Assembly: GCF_000243415.2 (NCBI RefSeq)
Contig: NZ_KI912270.1
Coordinates: 2,046,001-2,110,000 of the forward strand
DNA from: Mycolicibacterium tusciae JS617
Lineage (GTDB): Bacteria; Actinomycetota; Actinomycetes; Mycobacteriales; Mycobacteriaceae
Direction: 5' to 3'
DNA: 64,000 nt
Both the position numbers and the translations under genes were made by a program. Below the pieces are notes generated by a model, which made no database searches, was not told the origin of the DNA, and saw only the letters and a list, made by a program, of their open reading frames with translations. Below, piece after piece: positions 45,993 through 54,505 of the stretch; positions within the stretch are counted from its first letter, which is position 1; the number at the start of each line of letters is the position of its first letter.

Positions 45993-46210
45993 GTGCCTGA
46001 TTTGTTGGTCGTCGAGAATGTGTTGGTGGCCAAGGGGTATCGACCGGTAGTGCGTGATCAGCAGTTCTTAGTTCCGCCGGATATGCGGGAGTGGCTGCCT
46101 GCGGATCATTCGGTGTGGGCGTTGATCGGGATCGTGGAGGGGTTGGACACCTCGGCGTTTCACCACCAGCGACGGACCGGTGGTGTCGGGCGGGCCGGGT
46201 ATGACCCCGA
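45993..46210 (+). pseudogene. IS1182 transposase copy 2, 5' fragment
   Basis: Residues 1-73 are the same as in copy 1 (MPDLLVVENVLVAKGYRP to GRAGYDPD). The IS3 element then interrupts the gene after ACCCCGA. The reading continues at 47513 after the 3-bp duplication. Confidence 0.9.
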
Positions 46211-46274
46211 TGGCGTGCCCTCTGTTCTCCGGACTGCGGACCAAATAGGGTCCGACTGGAAAGGATGAACGGCA

Positions 46275-46565
46275 TTGGCGAAGAAATATCAGAAGTTCTC
46301 ACCGGAGTTTCGGGAGGAAACGGCCCGACTGGTGGTGGACGGGCAGAAGTCCATCGCCGAGGTCGCGCGCGAACACGGGCTCAGTGATACCACTGTCGGC
46401 AACTGGGTTCGGAAGTATCGAGAAACGCATGCCACCGACGAGCCGCCGCTGGAATTATCTGAACGTGCTCGGCTGCGTGAATTGGAACGCGAGAACCGAG
46501 AAATGGCGATGGAACTCGCCTTCTTAAAAAAAGCAGCAGCGTACTTCGCGAAGGAGCCACGGTGA
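46275..46565 (+). CDS. IS3-family OrfA (transposase N-terminal part)
   Basis: The 96-residue protein starts with TTG. The helix-turn-helix is REETARLVVDGQKSIAEVAR and HGLSDTTVGNWVRKY. A leucine-zipper-like helix follows (LRELERENREMAMELAFLKK) and ends AAAYFAKEPR. It binds the IS ends. The stop overlaps the orfB GTG (GTGA), and an A7 run near the 3' end may allow -1 frameshifting to make the OrfAB fusion. Confidence 0.88.
   Translation: MAKKYQKFSPEFREETARLVVDGQKSIAEVAREHGLSDTTVGNWVRKYRETHATDEPPLELSERARLRELERENREMAMELAFLKKAAAYFAKEPR
46526..46532 (+). promoter_or_regulatory. Candidate -1 frameshift site (A7) in the IS3 element
   Basis: Seven A residues lie in the frame TTA-AAA-AAA-GCA of orfA. 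After a -1 slip the frame is open through SSSVLREGAT into orfB. This is the expected mechanism in the IS3 family. Confidence 0.6.
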
Positions 46566-47471
46566 GCCAGAAATACGCGTTCATCGCCGCGGAGCACGCT
46601 GACGGTGCCACCTTTGCGGGCATGGCTCCCACGATCGTGCAGATGCTGAAATGGCTGGGGGGTGTCGAAAATCGGGGGTTCTACGAGTGGTGGGGCCGGC
46701 CGGCGAGTGCGGCGATGTGCCGCCGCGAGGAACTCAAGCTCAAGATCGCCGCACTGTTCACGTCTTTCGGCGCCGTGTACGGGTATCGGCGCATCCACGC
46801 CGAGTTGGTCCGCGCCGGTGAACGGGTAGGCCCAGAGTTGGTGCGCACACTGATGCGCGAGTTGAATCTCGTTGCACTGCAACCGAAACCTTACAAGCGG
46901 ACCACTATCGCCGGCGAGTCCGCCACCGCGGTGCCTGATCTGGTGGCCCGTGACTTCACCGCGGATCGGCCCGGGGTGAAGCTGGTCGGTGACATCACCT
47001 ATATCCGGACCTGGGGCTGGGTGGCTGTATTTGGCGACCGTGATCGACTGCTTCAACAAAGAAGTGATCGGTTACGCGATGGCCGATCACATGCGTACCG
47101 AGCTGGTCACCGGCGCCCTGGAGATGGCTGCCCGCAACCACGCCCTGGAACCGGGATGCATTATGCACACCGACCGCGGGACGCAATACACCTCGACCGA
47201 TTACGCCATTAAAATCGCCGACCTTGATATGAGAGCCTCGCTGGGGCGGACCGGAATATGTTGGGATAACGCGCTCGCAGAATCATTCTTTGCAGCCCTG
47301 AAAAATGAACGTGTGCACCACATGGTGTATCCGACGCGGAAGAAAGCAAGAGCTGATATTGCCCGCTATATCGAACTGTTCTATAATCGGCGCAGACTTC
47401 ACTCCGCGTTGGGCTACCGCACGCCGCATGAAGTCCGCATCGAATACATGAATTCACAGCTCGCGGCATAA
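46562..47471 (+). pseudogene. IS3-family OrfB (DDE transposase) broken by a frameshift
   Basis: The first part (46562-47212) has the N-terminal HTH_21-like region, YGYRRIHAELVRAG and the first catalytic Asp in LVGDITYIRTW. The frame then shifts near the GGGG run at 47013-47016. The second part (46989-47471 in another frame) continues WLYLATVIDCFNKEVIGYAM and carries the second Asp in HTDRGTQYTS and the Glu in NALAESFFAALKNE. One extra G explains the break. A sequencing error is possible, but as read the transposase is inactive. Confidence 0.85.
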
Positions 47472-47516
47472 TTCCCGCGAAATCCGCAGTCCTAAAAGCG
47501 CGGAGCAGGCCACGAC

Positions 47517-49065
47517 ATGTTGGTGACGCTGCTGATCTGGGCGTGGTCGCAGGGGGTGCGGTCCTCGCGTCGGATCGAGCGGGCGTGTGCTGATGTGGTG
47601 TCTTATCGGGTGATCTGTGCTGGTGATGGGCCTGATCACGTCACGATCGCGAGGTTTCGCGCCGAGAACCACGCCGCGTGTGAGCAGTTGTTCACCGAGG
47701 TGTTGATGTTGGCTGCCGGGCTGGGGTTGGGCCGGCTGGAGACTGTGGCACTCGACGGAGTCAAGATCGCCTCGAACGCGTCGCTGTCGGCCAACCGCAC
47801 CACCTCGGGGCTAGCCAAGGCCGCCGCGGCGGAGGCGGCCCGAATCGCCAAGGCTGCGGCGGCCGCACACGAAGCCACTGATGCCGCCGAGGACGAGATG
47901 TTTGGCGACGATAACCCGGGGTCGGTGCCCGCCGAGTTGACCGATCCGGCGGTGCTGGCTAAACGCATCGCCGAAGCGCTGGCACGGCGCAACGCCGAGG
48001 ACACCGCCCAGGGGCCCGCCGCCGATGATGGTGCACCGGCTGCGGAATCGGTTGAGCTCGAACGGGTTGCCCACGACCGATCGGGGCGCATCGCCCAAGC
48101 CCAGGCCCGCATCGACGCCGAGATCGCCGCCGAACGCGCCGAACGCGACGCCTTGGTGGGCAAGTATCTGGCGCGCATCGCGGCCGGGGAGAAGATGACC
48201 GGCCGGATCCCGGCCGGCGCCCAGGTGGCGATGGCCGAGCGGGTGCTGGCCGCGGCGGTGGCCAGGTCGCAGGCCAAACACCAGAGTTGGGCCGCACGCG
48301 GGCGCGGTCGGCGCCCGACGTCCGGGGCGCTCACCGGCGCCCGTCGAGCAGAACGCCCGGGTCCGTCAGGCGCGAGCGCGACTGGAGCGGGCCCGGGCCG
48401 CGCAGGTGGCTGCCGCCCAGGCCGCCACCAACGTCGAACGCACGGCCAATCTCACCGATCCCCAATCACGGATCCAGCCGTTGCGCGGGGGCGGCTGGCT
48501 GCAGGGCTACAACTGCCAGGCAGTCACCGCCGCTGACGGACTGATCGTGGCCACCGGGGTGGGCACCAGCCCGGTCGACAACCAGTACTACACCGACATG
48601 ATCGACAAGGCCATCAAGGCCGCGGACCTGGTCACCGGCCACCGCCGCGATGACACATCAACCACGGCCACCGCCTCCTCGATCGCGATGGTGCTCGCCG
48701 ACGCCGGCTACTGCACGAACGAGAACCTGACCGCGCCAGGACCAGACCGGCTGATCGCTACCGGCAAGGCCCGCGACGTGCACCACGCGGCCACCGAACA
48801 TCCCACTCAAGGGCCACCGCCCACCGACGCCGATCCGATCGCGGCGATGGCTCACCGGTTACGCACCCCGCAGGGAATCATTCAGTACGCCATGCGATCT
48901 CACATCGCCGAGACACCATTCGGACATGCCAAGCACAACCTCGGATTCCGCCGATTCACCGGCAGAGGCCTGGCCCGAGCACGCAGCGAATGGACATTCC
49001 ACGCCGCGGTCCACAACATCGGCAAGATCCTCAACCACCTCGCCAGCACACCACTGCCCGCCTGA
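47517..49065 (+). pseudogene. IS1182 transposase copy 2, 3' part with a frameshift
   Basis: The frame continues from the IS3 insertion point with MLVTLLIWAWSQGV and is nearly the same as copy 1 to about 48300. There an extra G (GCGGGCGCGG against GCGGCGCGG in copy 1) shifts the frame, and the rest, from AATNVERTANLTDPQ to NHLASTPLPA, is read in another frame from about 48406. The copy is thus broken twice and cannot make transposase. Confidence 0.9.
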
Positions 49066-49159
49066 TCGGGCGGCCCCCAGTACTAACACTCACCATCGAT
49101 CCAGCGACGAACTCTGCCCGTCGATCCAGCGAGAACTTCAATTCGAGACAGCCCGTCAG

Positions 49160-49181
49160 CGAATGTTTGGGCACCCAAATC
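49160..49181. repeat. Right half of the palindrome split by IS1182 copy 2
   Basis: GGGCACCCAAATC at 49169-49181 complements the arm at 45935-45947. It lies 3 bp beyond the stop codon of the aldehyde dehydrogenase gene, the site expected for its terminator. Confidence 0.75.
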
Positions 49182-49184
49182 ACG

Positions 49185-50735
49185 TTATTTCGGCCGCGGT
49201 ATCCGGCATCCGATGGTCTTGGTCTCCAGGTACTGCGAAAAGCCCTCGATCCCGCACTGCCGTCCCACGCCGCTGTTCTTGTAGCCACCGAACGGGGCGT
49301 CGGCGCCGTAGAACATCCCGCCGTTGACCCCGAATGACCCGGTGCGGATGCGGCGAGCGATGTTCATGCCACGCTCCATCGATCGTGAGATGACCGCGCC
49401 TGCGAGGCCGTACGTGCTGTCGTTGGCGATGCGCACGGCGTGGTCGTCGTCGTCGAACGGCATCACGATGAGCACCGGACCGAAGACCTCTTCCTGTGCG
49501 ATCGCCGCGCTGTTGTCGATGCCGACGATCACCGTGGGTTGCACGTAATGCCCGCCCGCAAGGTGCTGGGGCAGATATTGGACCGCACCTCCCCCGGTGG
49601 TGATCTCGGCGCCGTCGCGTCGCGCCCGTTCTATCGCCGTCAGAACCCGATCCTTTTGTACAGCGCTGATCACCGGTCCGACAAGGGTTTCCGGCAGCAC
49701 CGGATCGCCGACCGGCACGCCCTGGTACGCGGCGGTGACGGTGGCGACGGCCTCGTCGTACAGCGACCGGTGCACAAGCATGCGGGTGGTGGCCGCGCAC
49801 GCCTGGCCGGCGTGCACGCACACGCCGATTGCGGCTCCCAGGATCGCGGCGGGGTTGGCGTCGTCGAGCACGATAGCCACCGACTTGCCCCCGAGTTCCA
49901 ACAACATCCGCTTCATCGTGTCGGCGCCCTGACGCATCAGCAGCTTGCCGACGGCCGCCGATCCGGTGAAGGAGATCATGTCGATGCGGGGGTCGGTGCC
50001 CAGGATTGAAGCGACGCCGTTGGACGGGGTCGTGACGACATTCAGTACGCCCGCGGGAATGTCGGTGTGCTGGGCGACGAGCCTGCCCAGTCGGGTTGCG
50101 TTCCACGGTGTGTTCGGATCGGGCTTGAGCAGCACCGTATTACCCGACGCCAGCGCGGGTCCGAGCTTGTTGAGGATGACCTCGATAGGGAAGTTCGATG
50201 GAGTGATCGCTGCGACGACGCCGACCGGTTCCTTGACGACGGTGCGGACGTTGCGGTCGCCGAACAACCCGCCGCCGTCGAGGCTGCGTTCCCATTCGAA
50301 GTCGTCGATCAGGCCCGCCGGGTAGCGCAGCGATTCGGCGAGGGGCCAATCCAACTGTGCGGTCTGCGTTGTCATCGCCGGACACCCGACCTCGGCGATC
50401 AGTTCCTCGCGCAGGTCTTCCTTCTCGGTCTCGATCGCCGACTGCAATTGCGCCAGGCACCGCTTGCGAAACTCGCCGTTGGTCGGCCAATCGGTCTCGT
50501 CGAACGCTCGACGGGCGGCCGCGATGGCGCGACTCATGTCGTCGGCGCCGGCGGCGGCCGTCGCCCCGAGCAGCAGGCCGGTGGCGGGGCTGACGTTGTC
50601 GAAGGTGGCGCCGGAGGCCGCGTCCACGAGATGGCCGTCGATCAGCATGCGGGATTCGGCACGCGCTGCCGCCCGGGTGCCGACATCGACGCTGGTTTCT
50701 ATCGGCTCTACTTGATCTTTGATGGAGCTCACCAT
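49185..50735 (-). CDS. Aldehyde dehydrogenase (NAD(P)-dependent)
   Basis: The 516-residue protein has PSNFPIEVILNKLGPALASGN and KPDPNTP around the cofactor site, FTGSAAVGKLLM, the general-base Glu in LELGGKS and the nucleophile Cys in HAGQACAATTRML. EEVFGPVLIVMPFDD and PFGGYKNSGVGRQ complete the family pattern. It oxidises an aldehyde to the acid. It is divergent from the CaiB-like gene across an ACTGTAA-type operator 37 bp before its ATG, so both are expected to be induced together. Confidence 0.9.
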   Translation of the reverse strand: MVSSIKDQVEPIETSVDVGTRAAARAESRMLIDGHLVDAASGATFDNVSPATGLLLGATAAAGADDMSRAIAAARRAFDETDWPTNGEFRKRCLAQLQSAIETEKEDLREELIAEVGCPAMTTQTAQLDWPLAESLRYPAGLIDDFEWERSLDGGGLFGDRNVRTVVKEPVGVVAAITPSNFPIEVILNKLGPALASGNTVLLKPDPNTPWNATRLGRLVAQHTDIPAGVLNVVTTPSNGVASILGTDPRIDMISFTGSAAVGKLLMRQGADTMKRMLLELGGKSVAIVLDDANPAAILGAAIGVCVHAGQACAATTRMLVHRSLYDEAVATVTAAYQGVPVGDPVLPETLVGPVISAVQKDRVLTAIERARRDGAEITTGGGAVQYLPQHLAGGHYVQPTVIVGIDNSAAIAQEEVFGPVLIVMPFDDDDHAVRIANDSTYGLAGAVISRSMERGMNIARRIRTGSFGVNGGMFYGADAPFGGYKNSGVGRQCGIEGFSQYLETKTIGCRIPRPK

Positions 50736-50771
50736 CTACCTCGTACAATCAGAAACAATGCTGGGCGCTCA

Positions 50772-50788
50772 ACTGTAATTATTACAGT
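50772..50788. promoter_or_regulatory. ACTGTAA-type operator between the ALDH and CaiB-like genes
   Basis: ACTGTAAT-T-ATTACAGT is a perfect 8-bp inverted repeat around one base, i.e. ACTGTAA and TTACAGT with a 3-base centre. It is placed to control both divergent genes (37 bp from the ALDH ATG, 29 bp from the CaiB TTG). Confidence 0.8.
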
Positions 50789-50816
50789 AGGCGAATACAA
50801 CAACGGAGAAGTTGAC

Positions 50817-52040
50817 TTGATCAAGGTGATGGACGGCGTTCGTGTCCTCGAGGTTGCACAGTTCACGTTCGTACCGGCGGCCGGAGCGATCCTCGCCGAT
50901 TGGGGCGCGGACGTGATCAAGGTCGAGCACCCGGTGCGCGGCGACACTCAGCGCGGGTTCGTCAACATGGGCGGCTTCCAGTTGGACCCGAACCGGCACC
51001 CCCTCATCGAGCACCCCAACCGCGGCAAGCGCAGCGTCGGCATCGACGTGTCCACACCGGACGGCCAGGAGGTGCTCTACGAGATCGCCAAGACCGCGGA
51101 TGTGTTCCTCACCAATTACATGCCCGCGCAGCGGCAGAAGAACAAGTTCGACGTCGAGCACATCCGCGCGGCCAATCCGAACATCATCTACGCGCGCGGC
51201 AGCGCGTACGGCGACAAGGGCGTGGAACGGGACACCGGCGGATTCGACGGAACCGCGTTCTGGACCCGCAGCGGCGTGGGCCACGCCCTGACACCAGAAG
51301 AGCTCGGGGGCGCTCTGCCGCAGGGCATTCCGGCGTTCGGCGATTCGATCGGCGGGATGAATATCGCCGGTGGGATCTCGGCGGCGCTGTTCCATCGGGA
51401 GCGTACCGGCGAGGCCCTAGAGATCGACGTCTCGCTGCTGAGCACCGCATGGTGGGCAGCCGGCGCCAGCGTCACCCAAGGTATGGAAACCGGGGAGACC
51501 ATGCGCTCGCTGATGCCCGGCACCACCACGTCGGTGAACCCGTTCATGGCCAACTACCTGACATCGGACGGCGGCACCATCAACCTGTGCATCGTCAGCC
51601 CTACCGGATACATCCGGGATGCGTTCGAGCATCTCGGACTGCCCGAACTCGCCGACGATCCGCGCTTCTCCGACGTCATGCCGCTGATCCAGAATGCCGA
51701 GGCCGGTGTGGAACTCATCGCCGAGGCGATCCGCAGCAAGCCGTTCGAGTACTGGCGCCAGCACCTCAAGACCATGAAGGGCCAGTGGGCGCCATTCCAG
51801 AGCCTCATCGACCTCGCGTCCGACGAGCAGGCGATCGCCAACGACATGATCGTGGAAGTCGAAGCCAGCGACGGCGGACCCCCGTTCAAGGTCGTGCGCG
51901 GTCCCATCCAGTTCAACCACGAACCGTTGGAGACGACGCGGGCCCCGCAGGCGTCCGAGCACACCGAGATCGTGCTCATGGAACTCGGGTTGGACTGGGA
52001 CCGCATCGAGGCGCTCAAGGACTCCGGCGCCATCGCCTGA
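50817..52040 (+). CDS. CaiB/BaiF-type CoA-transferase (class III)
   Basis: The 407-residue protein takes the TTG at 50817 as start because GGAGAAG lies 8 bases upstream; a GTG at 50826 and an ATG at 50829 follow in frame. The family pattern is GVRVLEVAQFTFVPAAGAILADWGAD, VIKVEHPVRGDTQRG, GKRSVGIDVSTPDGQEVL and GGFDGTAFWTRSG, with the catalytic Asp expected in that region. It moves CoA between acids, often acting on steroid or terpenoid side-chain acids in actinobacteria. The long frame upstream of 50817 is the ALDH antisense. Confidence 0.85.
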   Translation: MIKVMDGVRVLEVAQFTFVPAAGAILADWGADVIKVEHPVRGDTQRGFVNMGGFQLDPNRHPLIEHPNRGKRSVGIDVSTPDGQEVLYEIAKTADVFLTNYMPAQRQKNKFDVEHIRAANPNIIYARGSAYGDKGVERDTGGFDGTAFWTRSGVGHALTPEELGGALPQGIPAFGDSIGGMNIAGGISAALFHRERTGEALEIDVSLLSTAWWAAGASVTQGMETGETMRSLMPGTTTSVNPFMANYLTSDGGTINLCIVSPTGYIRDAFEHLGLPELADDPRFSDVMPLIQNAEAGVELIAEAIRSKPFEYWRQHLKTMKGQWAPFQSLIDLASDEQAIANDMIVEVEASDGGPPFKVVRGPIQFNHEPLETTRAPQASEHTEIVLMELGLDWDRIEALKDSGAIA

Positions 52041-52044
52041 GTCG

Positions 52045-52103
52045 TTGACTCTGCGCTGAGGGCGTGAGCTACTCGACTTTCTGCGCCGCAGACGCAGAGT
52101 CAA
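52045..52103. repeat. Long-loop palindrome between convergent genes
   Basis: TTGACTCTGCG (52045-52055) and CGCAGAGTCAA (52093-52103) are perfect 11-bp arms with a 37-base loop. It lies 4 bp after the CaiB-like stop and overlaps the last codons of the molybdopterin oxidoreductase gene. Probably a bidirectional terminator or a dispersed repeat. Confidence 0.6.
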
Positions 52104-54309
52104 TGCGCTCGACGCGTATGGGTACGCCTGTCAACCAGGCCATCCCGGACACCGACTCGACGTCACCGGGCTCACTCGACGTCAAACGGTTCACGTTCGC
52201 CCCGCCGGCGCGGTTGGCCAACTGCCAGCCGCCGGTGCCCTTGTGACCCCAGCCGTGCGGTATCGCAACAACCCCGGCTACGAGATCCTTCGTCGAGGTG
52301 ACCGGCACGGTGATCTGACCGTATGGCGAGCTGATCGCCACGACGTCACCGTCGGCGATCTTCAACTCGGCTGCGTCGTCGACGTGCATCAGCGCGTGGT
52401 GGCGACGCTCGCCGCGCATCAACAACGGCGAGTTGTGCATCCACGAGTTCTCCGAGCGTGGCTCTCGCATGCCGATCATCCGCAGCGGGTACCCCTCGGG
52501 ATGTCTGCTATGGGACAGCTTGGCGACCTCGTCGGTGATGTCGGAATGGACCAGCCGAATCCGCCGAGACAGATAGGCCACTGCGTCACGCAGTACGCCG
52601 GTGCGAACATGCGGTGACAGCACGACACCGTGTGGGTGCTGTTCGGTCAAACTGCGCAACGACAATCCACCGCGGCGAAGGCCGAAGCGGTCACCGCCCT
52701 CCGACATCCGCACGAGTGCATCGATCATGATGCGCGGCGTGAGAGCGGTCCCGAAGGTGCTCAATGCTTTTCGGGCCACGCCGAACGCCGCGAATGCCGG
52801 CACCTGCCGCCCGAGTCGACGCGCGAGGTCGTCGACGATGTCCCACTCCGAACGCGACTCGCCCGCGGGTGCGACCACCGCCTCGGTGGCTTGGCGAAAC
52901 GGCGTGGCCTGAAAGGCCTGGAACGTATACGGGAAGTCGTCGCGTTCGTACATGGTGGTCACGGGCAGGATGTAGTCGCATCGCGCCGTGGTCTCAGTGA
53001 CGTAGAAGTCAAGAGCCACCGACAGATCAAGCGTTTCGAACGCGGCCTCGAGTTCATCACCGTTCGGCACCGACAACACGGGGTTGCCCGCCGAGACGAA
53101 CATCGCCTTGATCTGGCGATCGCCCGATGTGGTGATCTCCTTGGCCATCATCGCGGCGGGCTCGGAACCGATCGCGCTGCGAATTCCGCTGACGCGCGAC
53201 CGCTTCCGCCGCCGCGAGCGCCGCATCACGGCGCCCATCATGGTGTTCTGCCACCTCTGGCCGACAGTCTGCATCGAGTTGAAGACCGAACCGCCCGGCG
53301 CGTCGAGGTTTCCCGCGACCAGATTGACCGCGTCGATCAGATAGGTGGTCAACGTGCCGTATCGGCCGACGCACGTGCCGAGTCTTCCGTAGATCGCGGC
53401 GCGCGGTGTGCGCACGAGATCCCGCGCGAGCGCCCTGACGCTCGCAGGATCGATACCGGTCTGGGCGGCCGTCGTCTCCGGCGTGAACGGCCGGCTCAGC
53501 GTTCGCAGCCAATCGACGCCGTCGGCGACCCGGTTCACCCGGTCGACGTCGACAAGGTGCTCGGAAAACATCACTTGCAGGAGCGAGAGCAGCAGAAAGG
53601 AATCCGTGTCGGGAACGATGCCGAGCCATTCGAACGCAACGGCGGTCTCGGTGCGGCGGGGATCGACGACCACCACGCGACCGCCACGCTTGACGATGTC
53701 GTGCATGCGGTCCTTGATTCGGGGCGCGGTCAGGAAGCTGCCATGGGAGACAACCGGATTGGCGCCCATCAGCACCAGCAGGTCTGTACGCGTCAGATCG
53801 GGGATCGGAACCGATGTCGGCACGCCGTAGAGCAGCTGGCTGGCGATCAGCCTGCTGTTCGTGTCCTGCGACGAGGCCGTGAAGTAGTGACCGTGCCGTC
53901 CGAGGCCCTTCATGAACAGCAGTGCCGCGAAGGTGTGCGCGTAGCTGAACGCGCCAGGGTTGCCCATGTACCAACCGACGCCACCGGAACCGTCGCGACG
54001 CAGCACCGCCGAAAGGCGTGCGGCGATATCGGACATCGCCTCATCCCAGGTGACCGGTTCGAATCCGTTCGGTCCACCTTCATCCCCTGGTCCAGCCCGC
54101 CGGCGCCGCAGTGGGGTCGTCACCCGGTCCGGATCGTTCTGCACCTCGGTGAAGGCGATGCCCTTCTGGCACGCGAAACCCGCCGACAGCGGGTGTTCCT
54201 TGTCGGGACGCAACGCGATGAGGCGGCCGTCCTCGACGGTCGCGATCATGCCGCACAGCGGCTCACAGATTCGGCAGAACGTGGGCTTGTGTTCGATCAC
54301 CGGTGCCAC
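52069..54309 (-). CDS. Molybdopterin oxidoreductase, DMSO-reductase superfamily
   Basis: The 746-residue protein has a [4Fe-4S] motif at the N-terminus: C12-x2-C15-x3-C19 (FCRICEPLCGM) and C47 (ACQKG). The molybdopterin domains follow: GNPGAFSYAHTFAAL, TDLLVLMGANPVVSHG, VVVDPRRTETA, GNLDAPGGSVF, AGNPVLSVPNGDEL. The C-terminal molybdopterin-dinucleotide binding domain is SWMHNSPLL...HVDDAAELKIADGD. The substrate is unknown; M. tuberculosis Rv0197-like oxidoreductases are similar in size. It is divergent from the thiolase unit across an ACTGTAA-type site and has no Fe-S or membrane partner gene here. Confidence 0.85.
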   Translation of the reverse strand: MAPVIEHKPTFCRICEPLCGMIATVEDGRLIALRPDKEHPLSAGFACQKGIAFTEVQNDPDRVTTPLRRRRAGPGDEGGPNGFEPVTWDEAMSDIAARLSAVLRRDGSGGVGWYMGNPGAFSYAHTFAALLFMKGLGRHGHYFTASSQDTNSRLIASQLLYGVPTSVPIPDLTRTDLLVLMGANPVVSHGSFLTAPRIKDRMHDIVKRGGRVVVVDPRRTETAVAFEWLGIVPDTDSFLLLSLLQVMFSEHLVDVDRVNRVADGVDWLRTLSRPFTPETTAAQTGIDPASVRALARDLVRTPRAAIYGRLGTCVGRYGTLTTYLIDAVNLVAGNLDAPGGSVFNSMQTVGQRWQNTMMGAVMRRSRRRKRSRVSGIRSAIGSEPAAMMAKEITTSGDRQIKAMFVSAGNPVLSVPNGDELEAAFETLDLSVALDFYVTETTARCDYILPVTTMYERDDFPYTFQAFQATPFRQATEAVVAPAGESRSEWDIVDDLARRLGRQVPAFAAFGVARKALSTFGTALTPRIMIDALVRMSEGGDRFGLRRGGLSLRSLTEQHPHGVVLSPHVRTGVLRDAVAYLSRRIRLVHSDITDEVAKLSHSRHPEGYPLRMIGMREPRSENSWMHNSPLLMRGERRHHALMHVDDAAELKIADGDVVAISSPYGQITVPVTSTKDLVAGVVAIPHGWGHKGTGGWQLANRAGGANVNRLTSSEPGDVESVSGMAWLTGVPIRVERIDSASAAQKVE

Positions 54310-54321
54310 GCCGACCAGGAT

Positions 54322-54338
54322 ACTGTAATAGTTACAGT
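54322..54338. promoter_or_regulatory. ACTGTAA-type operator between the molybdo-enzyme and the thiolase unit
   Basis: ACTGTAA and TTACAGT are perfect arms around TAG. The site is 13 bp from the molybdo-enzyme ATG and 38 bp from the small DUF35-like frame, so one repressor could block both units. Confidence 0.8.
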
Positions 54339-54375
54339 TGGGATAGGCTATTACTCCGACTAGGGAGGATCACCC

Positions 54376-54489
54376 ATGCAGAAGGCGCTCGCGCCCGATA
54401 TCTCGACCTGGCCGCAAGACAATCTGCAGCTGATCGGACGCTGCGCATGCTGCGACGGAATCGTCACGTTCGCGATCCAACCGGTTTAA
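54376..54489 (+). pseudogene. DUF35 (Zn-ribbon/OB-fold) remnant, 37 residues
   Basis: A short frame with a good ribosome binding site (GGGAGG, 7 bases before ATG): MQKALAPDISTWPQDNLQ, LIGRCACCDG, then IVTFAIQPV and a stop. The start is that of the DUF35/ChsH2-like proteins that precede thiolases. The second half of the zinc ribbon and the OB-fold are missing, and the last ten residues look like the normal C-terminal end of such a protein. An in-frame internal deletion is the simplest reading. It is placed 16 bp before the thiolase start, the usual partner position. Family comparison is from memory. Confidence 0.6.
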
Positions 54490-54505
54490 CCGAAAGGCTT
54501 CAGTC

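Larger units (their letters stand above)
46211..47512 (+). mobile_element. IS3-family insertion sequence inside IS1182 copy 2
   Basis: The 1302-bp element has imperfect inverted ends starting TGGCGTGCCC on the left and ending GGAGCAGGCCA on the right. Both contain the inner GGACTGCGGA block. The target duplication is CGA (46208-46210 and 47513-47515). It carries overlapping orfA and orfB as usual for the family. The boundaries follow from comparison with the uninterrupted copy 1. Confidence 0.9.
45962..49155 (+). mobile_element. IS1182-family insertion sequence, copy 2, disrupted
   Basis: The ends are the same as in copy 1, with TCAG on both sides (45958-45961 and 49156-49159). Removing the 1302-bp IS3 element and its 3-bp repeat leaves 1889 bp, exactly two bases more than copy 1: one extra G in the transposase near 48300 and one extra C near 49075. 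Only a few other base differences are seen, so the copies are closely related but not identical. Confidence 0.9.
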
